Positions 22,068 through 25,685 of a stretch of DNA of 25,685 bases are shown piece after piece (position 1 is the first letter of the stretch; every line of letters begins with the position of its first letter). This DNA is from a virus: the IMG/VR virus record IMGVR_UViG_3300042376_000353, positions 1 through 25,685 of that record; one strand, 5' to 3'. The notes beneath the pieces were generated by a model. The model did not search any database. It saw only the letters and a list, made by a program, of their open reading frames with translations, and was not told the DNA's origin. A program made the translations under genes and the position numbers.

Positions 22068-22610
22068 ATGACCACCCTCTTCGACCTCACCGGCGAAGCC
22101 CTGCACCTTCAGCGCCAGATCAACGAATCAGCTGAGTTGCTGTTCAGTGAAGACCCAGGCGAGGTAGCCGCTGCCACCATGGCGCTGGAAAACCTGATCA
22201 GCGCCGAGAGCGACAACCGCAAGGCCGTCGAGGCCAAGGCCGACGCCTGGTGCTGGGTGATCGATCACATGCGCGCTCAGGCCGATGCCCGTGCCGCTCA
22301 CGCCCAGCGCCTCAAGAATCTGGCCACCAGCGCTCAGCAGCAGGCAGACGCCCTGCAGGAGCGGCTCATCGCAGCGCTGCAGAAAGTTGCGCCAGACGAG
22401 ACACGTTGGGAGCTGCCTAGGCACAAGATCACCAGCCGCAAGACCACGGCCGTCGACGTCACCGCCGATCCGCTTGAGCTGCCGGAGCAGTACCAGCGGA
22501 TTAACACCACCATTGCCGCTGATAAGACCGCACTCGCCGCAGCGCTGAAAGGTGGTGCGCAGATTGAAGGGTGCGCCTTGGTCGAGGGCCGCAGCTGGAG
22601 CATTAAGTGA
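22068..22610 (+). CDS. Siphovirus Gp157 family protein
   Basis: 180 aa. Family features: MTTLFDLTGEALHLQRQINE start, an acidic helical middle with KADAWCWVIDHMRAQADARA and HAQRLKNLA, then the diagnostic C-terminal block TRWELPRHKITSRKTTAVDV, LPEQYQRI and a closing GAQIEGCALVEGRSWSIK. In other siphophages Gp157 proteins sit in early operons with recombination genes, and the streptococcal one is linked to phage resistance; biochemical function is not settled. First gene of the + operon that ends at 23649. The stop overlaps the next start (TGATG). Confidence 0.85.
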   Translation: MTTLFDLTGEALHLQRQINESAELLFSEDPGEVAAATMALENLISAESDNRKAVEAKADAWCWVIDHMRAQADARAAHAQRLKNLATSAQQQADALQERLIAALQKVAPDETRWELPRHKITSRKTTAVDVTADPLELPEQYQRINTTIAADKTALAAALKGGAQIEGCALVEGRSWSIK

Positions 22611-22924
22611 TGCCGATCCACAACCACATCGAGTGCGATAGCGCGCTGTCTGACCTGATCCTCCAAGCGGCGCGGCAGGCCATCCCTAGCGACGCCAGCC
22701 AGCTGATCACGCTGCCAGACTCTGGCCGCCGCAACCAGCCAATCCTGCCGCTGTTGGTGGGGCTGATCGACGCCACGCAGCAGGTCGCCCAGGCCGTTGC
22801 GGATAACGCCTGGGATGAATGCATCCCGCTGGACCGCGAGCTGATGGCCGATCTGGCTCGGCAGTCGCGTGCCATCGCCACAGCAATTGAATCAGCCAGC
22901 GACTGCCCTGATGCCCGCTCCTGA
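22610..22924 (+). CDS. Hypothetical early protein, helical
   Basis: 104 aa from ATG 22610 (overlapping the Gp157 stop); an in-frame GTG at 22607 would add one residue. Mostly helical text with acidic patches: ALSDLILQAARQAIPS, LITLPDSGRRNQPILPLLVG, then ATQQVAQAVADNAWDECIPL and DLARQSRAIATAIESA. No motif recognised. Cys 9, 71 and 99 are scattered. Four bp separate it from the next gene. Position beside Gp157 suggests an early accessory function. Confidence 0.6.
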   Translation: MPIHNHIECDSALSDLILQAARQAIPSDASQLITLPDSGRRNQPILPLLVGLIDATQQVAQAVADNAWDECIPLDRELMADLARQSRAIATAIESASDCPDARS

Positions 22925-22927
22925 CCC

Positions 22928-23095
22928 ATGGCCTACATCATCACTTATCAAAAGAACAATGCAATTCACACGCTGGAATGGATTGTGCCGACTGGTTGGA
23001 GCACAGCTGCAATACACGAGTCGCTCGAACGACAGTTTCCAGGCGCTGCAGTCATCACCATCGCAGCCTGTCGCGAGGGTTGTCTCGTTGGATGA
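22928..23095 (+). CDS. 55-aa hypothetical protein
   Basis: 55 aa reading MAYIITYQKNNAIHTLEWIV then PTGWSTAAIHESLERQFPGA and AVITIAACREGCLVG. It has a compact beta-alpha-beta pattern (strand, helix AAIHESLERQFP, strand AVITIAACREG), like small phage proteins of about this size. I prefer it to the longer 120-aa frame that crosses the region (22869-23231), whose N-terminal part has no natural composition. Function unknown. Its end overlaps the next start (TTGGATGA). Confidence 0.6.
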   Translation: MAYIITYQKNNAIHTLEWIVPTGWSTAAIHESLERQFPGAAVITIAACREGCLVG

Positions 23096-23231
23096 CTATC
23101 GAGCCCAGCGCAGGGCTGGGCGGATCGCTTGGAACATCCTGGTAGCTGCCGTCGTAGCAATCGGGATGATCACCACTAGCGTTGCGCTTCATCGTGAGCA
23201 GCGGCTGCAGATGATGGAGTCGGGGCGATAG
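23088..23231 (+). CDS. 47-aa single-pass membrane protein
   Basis: TTG start at 23088, overlapping the stop of the 55-aa gene by 8 bp. 47 aa: DDYRAQRRAGRIAWNILVA, then AVVAIGMITTSVALH and a charged tail (REQRLQMMESGR). One transmembrane segment (~13-34) with a basic N-terminal side, so the N-terminus is probably inside. Same frame as a longer open reading frame, but the overlap with the 55-aa gene and the composition change point to this start. Function unknown; small membrane proteins in early operons often target host membrane processes. Confidence 0.5.
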   Translation: MDDYRAQRRAGRIAWNILVAAVVAIGMITTSVALHREQRLQMMESGR

Positions 23232-23275
23232 CCGATCAGAACAGTCGAGCAAACCTACAACCTGGAGACAAACCA

Positions 23276-23482
23276 ATGATCCTTGAACTTCTCAACGCCA
23301 ACCCGTGGCGCTTTGCCGCTGGTGATGTGGTCTACATCGTCGGCCATGAGCAGCAGCCGGCCAAGGTGACCATGGCCTTTGGTCATGGTCGGCTCAGCTG
23401 GCCGCACTACCTAGTGGTGGATTACGAAGGGCATGAATGGACTGTTTCACAGCAGCGCTTAACGCGGTCGCCATTGCCATGA
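23276..23482 (+). CDS. 68-aa hypothetical protein, SH3-like beta text
   Basis: 68 aa with a good ribosome site (GGAGA, 9 bp before ATG 23276). Text: FAAGDVVYIVGHEQQPAKVT, then MAFGHGRLSWPHYLVVDYEG and HEWTVSQQRLTRSPLP. The pattern GDVVYIVG...V...G...YLVVD...W.V....L is that of a small SH3-like/KOW-type beta barrel, common in phage and cyanobacterial small proteins. No catalytic residues seen. The stop overlaps the next start (ATGA). Confidence 0.65.
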   Translation: MILELLNANPWRFAAGDVVYIVGHEQQPAKVTMAFGHGRLSWPHYLVVDYEGHEWTVSQQRLTRSPLP

Positions 23483-23649
23483 CCACCTTGCCGAATGACT
23501 TTGATCGCTGCGCTGGCGATGGCTCCGATAACGAGGGATGGCGCGAGGGCTGTGAAGATTGCCTCAGGCGCACAACGCCAGGCGGCGATCAGCACATAAA
23601 GCCGCCGCCGATCATTGTCTTTGAGTGTGAGTACAGAATCGAGCCATAA
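23479..23649 (+). CDS. 56-aa hypothetical protein, Cys-containing
   Basis: 56 aa from ATG 23479 (ATGA overlap with the previous gene). Text: MTTLPNDFDRCAGDGSDNEG, then WREGCEDCLRRTTPGGDQHI and KPPPIIVFECEYRIEP. CEDC (residues 25-28) with Cys 11 and 50 may form a small metal site; WREGCEDCLRRT is a recurring pattern of small phage and cyanobacterial proteins. An upstream start at 23437 would run over the previous gene and is less likely. Last gene of the + operon, 16 bp before a strong terminator. Confidence 0.62.
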   Translation: MTTLPNDFDRCAGDGSDNEGWREGCEDCLRRTTPGGDQHIKPPPIIVFECEYRIEP

Positions 23650-23665
23650 CCTGGCCGCAGCAATG

Positions 23666-23697
23666 CCTCCGCTCCCGGCAAGGAGTGGGGGTTTTTT
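23666..23697 (+). terminator. Rho-independent terminator of the + early operon
   Basis: Stem CCTCCGCTCC (23666-23675) pairs with GGAGTGGGGG (23682-23691) with two G-T wobbles, loop CGGCAA, followed by six T (23692-23697). It lies 16 bp after the last + strand gene. Confidence 0.9.
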
Positions 23698-23735
23698 ATT
23701 GGTCGCCAGGCCTTCGGTACCGTTGCAGGCGCCTC

Positions 23736-23775
23736 AACAAAAATGGTCCCTGGGGGCCTCACCTCAGGGACCATT
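23736..23775 (-). terminator. Rho-independent terminator of the - strand cassette cluster
   Basis: AATGGTCCCTG (23742-23752) and CAGGGACCATT (23765-23775) form a perfect 11-bp stem. On the - strand it is followed by TTTTTGTT, so it ends transcription coming from 25685 towards 23781. On the + strand no T tract follows. It faces the + terminator across ~40 bp, closing two convergent operons. Confidence 0.85.
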
Positions 23776-23780
23776 AGAGA

Positions 23781-23831
23781 TCAGGCCGCTATGTTTTGAG
23801 GGCGCGGACGGCGAAACACCAGGGCCTTCAC
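23781..23831 (-). CDS. Possible short ORF or gene remnant after trailer repeat
   Basis: The frame open from 23870 to a TGA at 23781 ends in coding-like text (GWDEEAVKALVFRRPRPQ then NIAA), 5 bp before the terminator. The only usual start codon is GTG 23831, giving 16 aa (MKALVFRRPRPQNIAA). At the same distance after the other trailer repeat a normal gene starts (24815), so this may be the cut-down end of such a gene. A real peptide, a remnant or chance are all possible. Confidence 0.3.
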   Translation of the reverse strand: MKALVFRRPRPQNIAA

Positions 23832-23859
23832 TGCTTCTTCATCCCAGCCAGTGGAACTT

Positions 23860-23927
23860 GTAAGCAGGATTTACAGGTTGCCGGGTAGGCCCCGGCGGGC
23901 CGTGGACTATTAGGCCATCTGCAAATA
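23860..23927 (-). repeat. Trailer repeat, copy A
   Basis: Pairs with copy B (24822-24892) at high identity. On the - strand it covers the last codons and stop of the preceding ORF, a GC hairpin (GCCGGG, loop GCCTA, CCCGGC; 23896 to 23880) and a conserved AACCTGTAAATCCTGCTT tail. No T tract follows the hairpin, so it is not a standard terminator. Confidence 0.85.
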
Positions 23928-24293
23928 AACGCTAATAAGCTGGCGCTTAGCCAATCTTTGTCTTGTGCCAATTATTTCCTGTAGCTCGCGAACTGTTAGC
24001 CGCTCCAGTTGTGCGGCTATTTCAATTAGCGGATGCTGGACCACTGCCAGCGCCGCTGCTGGTTCTGTTTTTGCCGGCTCCTTTGCCGGCTCCGCTGTCA
24101 CAATTGCTGTGGGCTTCAGCCCCAGGACAGCCACGTGGGCGGCACTGAGCTGAGCATTGGTGCGATGGACCCAGAGCCCCAGGCAGTAGCCCAAGGCGTA
24201 GGCGAATGCGACAACTTTAACAATTGCCTGGCCAACTTCGTGCCAGTTGATTTGATCAACGAAATTGATCGTGGAATTGATGATTTTTTTCAT
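23910..24293 (-). CDS. Membrane-anchored protein with SAP/Rho-N-like C-terminus
   Basis: 127 aa. ATG 24293 lies directly after the shared leader. N-terminal MKKIINSTINFVDQINWHEV, a transmembrane segment (~22-43), then an Ala/Pro/Glu linker (~62-86, TAEPAKEPAKTEPAAA). The C-terminal 35 residues (ERLTVRELQEIIGTRQRLAK then RQLISVYL) resemble SAP or Rho-N type helix-extended-helix domains that bind nucleic acid or act as small adaptors. The end YLQMA resembles YAQVA of the ORF at 24875, because the trailer repeat extends into the last codons. This combination suggests a membrane-tethered DNA or protein binder. Function unknown. Confidence 0.68.
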   Translation of the reverse strand: MKKIINSTINFVDQINWHEVGQAIVKVVAFAYALGYCLGLWVHRTNAQLSAAHVAVLGLKPTAIVTAEPAKEPAKTEPAAALAVVQHPLIEIAAQLERLTVRELQEIIGTRQRLAKRQLISVYLQMA

Positions 24294-24400
24294 TTTTTGT
24301 GGGTGGTGGTGGAGGGCCTCCCCTCCGGTGAACTAATAGTAGCGCACCGCGTTAGGCATGGCGGGGGGCAGGGCGGCCAGTTCACATATTGTCACAAGCT
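24291..24400 (-). promoter_or_regulatory. Shared leader, copy 1
   Basis: The 48 bp from the ATG outward (24291-24338) are identical to the other two leaders. They hold a hairpin (24311-24326, GGAGGG/CCCTCC, loop GAGG on the - strand) and a -10-like TACTAT (24341 to 24336). Weaker similarity to copy 2 goes on to GTGAC near 24391. Likely promoter plus structured 5' UTR. No strong -35 box is seen. Confidence 0.7.
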
Positions 24401-24610
24401 ACGTCGCCTGGCCCTGCTCAGCCTGACCCGCTGGGCTTTAGCAGCCCTGCCCTCTGTGGTCAGCCTCTCCCAGCAGCAGGAACACAGCGCACCATGGATG
24501 CCTCTGCTGTGGGCGCCGCACGCCTGGCAGGTGAGCGGCTGCCAGGGGGTACCGGCTTTCTGGCGGGCGTACCAGCGCCGCTGGCGGGCTGCTGCGGTGG
24601 GGTCAGGCAT
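24392..24610 (-). CDS. Small zinc-finger-like basic protein
   Basis: 72 aa. Two CxxC pairs (C28-C31 in CQACG, C43/C46 in CSCCWERL) spaced 12 apart make a small zinc knuckle, with basic arms on both sides (AAARQRRWYARQKAG, and QRVRLSRARRRSL at the end). Such proteins are common in phages and freshwater cyanobacteria and may bind DNA or RNA. Its ATG overlaps the stop of the upstream ORF by 8 bp (ATGCCTGA), so translation is coupled. It lies between the trailer B and leader 1 elements. Confidence 0.68.
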   Translation of the reverse strand: MPDPTAAARQRRWYARQKAGTPWQPLTCQACGAHSRGIHGALCSCCWERLTTEGRAAKAQRVRLSRARRRSL

Positions 24611-24815
24611 TAATGGAGCTCCAGAGCAGACTGTTAATCTCGGCTTCCACCAGCGCAGGCCAGTTTTCCATTGATGGGTCGTAGGCCGCTTCTAGGGCGA
24701 GAATCAGCTGGGCCCTGGTGATCGTGATTACTCCGCCTTCAACGTGCCAATGGTGGAATCCGTTGCCGATGTGTGTGGCCTGTAGTAGATCGTCAACCGT
24801 GGGAACGGGGCTCAT
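24603..24815 (-). CDS. 70-aa hypothetical protein
   Basis: 70 aa from ATG 24815, 7 bp after the end of trailer repeat B. Text: MSPVPTVDDLLQATHIGNGF, then HHWHVEGGVITITRAQLILA and LEAAYDPSMENWPALVEAEI. A helix, an HHWHVEGG turn (three His, possible metal site) and a long helix. The pattern VDDLL...ITR-QL--AL--AY-- suggests a small adaptor or DNA-binding type fold. No clear ribosome site. It shares a transcript with the zinc-finger gene. Function unknown. Confidence 0.62.
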   Translation of the reverse strand: MSPVPTVDDLLQATHIGNGFHHWHVEGGVITITRAQLILALEAAYDPSMENWPALVEAEINSLLWSSINA

Positions 24816-24821
24816 TGAATT

Positions 24822-24892
24822 GCAAGCAGGATTTACAGGTTGCCGGGATAGGCTCCCGGCGAGCCGTGGATTATCTAAGCTACCTGTGCATA
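24822..24892 (-). repeat. Trailer repeat, copy B
   Basis: Matches copy A. The hairpin here is GCCGGGA, loop GCCTA, TCCCGGC (24860 to 24842 with one more base pair at each side of the loop than copy A). The stem grows by an A-U pair while the loop stays GCCTA, which points to a conserved RNA structure. It overlaps the stop of the ORF at 24875 and precedes the ORF at 24815. Confidence 0.85.
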
Positions 24893-25189
24893 CGCTGCAT
24901 CCCTAGCTGCCCACCACGCAGCTATAGCTGCGTGCACTTCTTCGGAGTCGTCCCCAGGGGACACTCCAGGGGCCTCTGAGGCGCCTATAAAGACTCCATC
25001 CCTCACATAGGCTGGCCGGAACCAGTAGGGAGGGGCCCCAGCTGAGACCAGATGGGGAGCCGGACATTCCCCCATGGGGTGCCCTTCTGCGAGCCAACTT
25101 TCTCTGAGGTTCTCAGCGGCGTCCTGGGCGGCGGCCTGGGCAAAGAACAGCTCATAATATGAGCCATTCCATACAGAAGTGATTGCCAT
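24875..25189 (-). CDS. Cassette protein with conserved N-terminal 23 residues, variant 1
   Basis: 104 aa. Residues 1-23 (MAITSVWNGSYYELFFAQAA then AQD) are identical to the protein at 25278. The remainder is different: AENLRESWLAEGHPMGECPA, then PYWFRPAYVRDGVFIGASEA and EEVHAAIAAWWAARDAAYAQ. The end (AAYAQVA) lies in trailer repeat B. No domain, signal peptide or membrane segment is seen; the N-terminal peptide is aromatic and may be an interaction or localisation tag. Leader copy 2 precedes it directly. Function unknown. Confidence 0.68.
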   Translation of the reverse strand: MAITSVWNGSYYELFFAQAAAQDAAENLRESWLAEGHPMGECPAPHLVSAGAPPYWFRPAYVRDGVFIGASEAPGVSPGDDSEEVHAAIAAWWAARDAAYAQVA

Positions 25190-25246
25190 TTTTTGTGGGT
25201 GGTGGTGGAGGGCCTCCCCTCCGGTGAACTAATAATAGCGCGTAGC
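25120..25246 (-). repeat. 127-bp exact repeat, internal copy
   Basis: Identical over 127 bp to 25559-25685, covering the leader and the first 23 codons. The bases just outside differ at its left end (25119 G versus 25558 T). The other copy runs to the last base of the window. Confidence 0.93.
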
Positions 25247-25255
25247 GTTAGGCCT
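25187..25255 (-). promoter_or_regulatory. Shared leader, copy 2
   Basis: Same leader as at 24291: hairpin at 25207-25222, -10-like TATTAT (25237 to 25232) and an A-rich stretch just before the ATG. It follows the TAA of the upstream ORF (25278) closely. The hairpin may hide or present a GAGG ribosome-binding core, though it is ~25 nt from the ATG, farther than usual. Confidence 0.7.
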
Positions 25256-25277
25256 GCCACCCCCTTTGCCGACCAGT

Positions 25278-25628
25278 TTACAATCCGTCACCATTCCCCA
25301 GCGGCTCGGGCGACTGACCATCTTCGACCGGGGTTGGCACAGTGACCCCCGTGGCGGCCTGTGCAAGCACTGCGCGGATGCCCCGCAGGTAAATTTCGTC
25401 AGCGGTGCCACCCTCGCTGTTGGTGGCCGTATAGAACGCAGTCAACAGCTCCCGGTCGGGGCCGGTGATGTTGTCGTCGATGTAGTTGGCCGGGATCGCA
25501 GGCGGCTGAGTTGATGCCTCAACAGCTGAGCGCAGATCGGCCAGCTGGGCGATGCGTTCGTCCTGGGCGGCGGCCTGGGCAAAGAACAGCTCATAATATG
25601 AGCCATTCCATACAGAAGTGATTGCCAT
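25278..25628 (-). CDS. Cassette protein with conserved N-terminal 23 residues, variant 2
   Basis: 116 aa. Same first 23 residues as the protein at 24875, then a different body: ERIAQLADLRSAVEASTQPP, PANYIDDNITGPDRELLTAF, then a helix (TADEIYLRGIRAVLAQAATG) and an acidic Pro/Gly-rich end (PTPVEDGQSPEPLGNGDGL). No trailer repeat follows it, unlike two of the other units. No known family. The leader runs off the window, so the start is inside the sequence but its promoter region is cut. Confidence 0.66.
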   Translation of the reverse strand: MAITSVWNGSYYELFFAQAAAQDERIAQLADLRSAVEASTQPPAIPANYIDDNITGPDRELLTAFYTATNSEGGTADEIYLRGIRAVLAQAATGVTVPTPVEDGQSPEPLGNGDGL

Positions 25629-25685
25629 TTTTTGTGGGTGGTGGTGGAGGGCCTCCCCTCCGGTGAACTAATAATAGCGCGTAGC
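25559..25685 (-). repeat. 127-bp exact repeat, terminal copy with leader copy 3
   Basis: Identical to 25120-25246. It holds the first codons of the variant 2 ORF and the third leader (hairpin 25646-25661). The match stops only because the sequence ends. A length of exactly 127 bp at a contig end is typical of a short-read assembly that stopped in a repeat at k = 127. Confidence 0.9.

Noticed and set aside
22869-23231. 120-aa frame as one gene
   Set aside because: Its first 70 residues have no natural composition and cover the 55-aa gene. Only the membrane segment from 23088 looks real.
23437-23649. Start of the 56-aa gene at 23437
   Set aside because: It would overlap the previous gene by 46 bp. 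ATG 23479 makes the usual ATGA overlap.
23589-23863. ORFs on both strands over the two terminators (61 and 82 aa)
   Set aside because: They cross clear terminator hairpins and have no coding-like text.
24033-24674. 213-aa + strand open frame
   Set aside because: It runs antisense through the SAP-like gene, leader 1 and the zinc-finger gene, which have better protein text and shared expression signals.
23860-24892. Trailer repeats as integron attC sites
   Set aside because: They share hairpin and cassette logic, but I see no R/L box core (GTTRRRY with its inverse) and no integrase in the window.
23860-24892. Trailer hairpins as ordinary terminators
   Set aside because: No T tract follows and genes continue closely downstream in the same direction.
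24291-25685. CRISPR-like array from the three leader copies
   Set aside because: Only three copies at gene-length spacing, each directly before an ORF.
1-25685. tRNA genes, integrase, lysogeny repressor, endolysin
   Set aside because: Looked for T-loop/anticodon patterns and for family motifs; none was convincing.

Overview
The window is a stretch of tailed-phage (or prophage) DNA with a long, non-contractile, lambda-like tail. The likely host is a cyanobacterium of the picocyanobacterial (Synechococcus/Cyanobium-like) kind. That guess rests on the RpoD-type sigma factor, the moderately high GC, two HIP1-type palindromes (GCGATCGC at 4522 and 15074) and the look of the small accessory proteins. 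No integrase, repressor, tRNA or endolysin is visible, so the sequence does not decide between a free phage and a prophage.

Layout. (1) 1-237: gene-poor, repeat-rich region in front of terminase, a candidate packaging/control region. (2) 238-7674, + strand: head module in lambda order: small terminase, GpA-type large terminase, gpW-like joiner with an added N-terminal domain, portal, a fused prohead protease and major capsid protein, two small capsid-associated proteins and an FII-like connector. (3) 7699-10484: a block of beta-rich, adhesin-like virion proteins lying between the FII-like and tail-terminator genes. (4) 10527-20146: tail module: tail terminator, a 53-aa gene nested into the tube gene, tube protein, assembly chaperones G and GT made by a -1 frameshift, tape measure with 42-residue tandem repeats, distal tail protein, J-like tail tip, a Cys-rich protein, and two paralogous minor tail proteins flanking a small virion protein. 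(5) 20184-20890: two small membrane proteins (holin-like candidates) and an HNH nuclease. (6) 20834-22006, - strand: sigma factor followed by a 56-aa protein. (7) 22068-23649, + strand: Gp157-family protein and five small ORFs, ended by a strong terminator. (8) 23736-25685, - strand: a cluster built from repeated units. A near-identical leader precedes three ORFs, a structured trailer repeat follows two of them, and the unrelated gene bodies between them look exchangeable. The cluster ends in its own terminator.

The late genes are tightly packed, with many ATGA/TAATG overlaps, so most of 238-20146 probably works as one or a few long operons. A recurring motif, CCATAGCCTG, sits at gene boundaries in the sense orientation throughout the late region and is absent from the - strand genes. 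It is a candidate late promoter or processing element, perhaps linked to the phage sigma factor, whose region 4.2 is atypical.

The most novel part is the - strand leader/trailer cassette cluster at the right end. The last 127 bases of the window exactly match an internal copy, so the contig probably stops inside one of these repeats and the array may continue.
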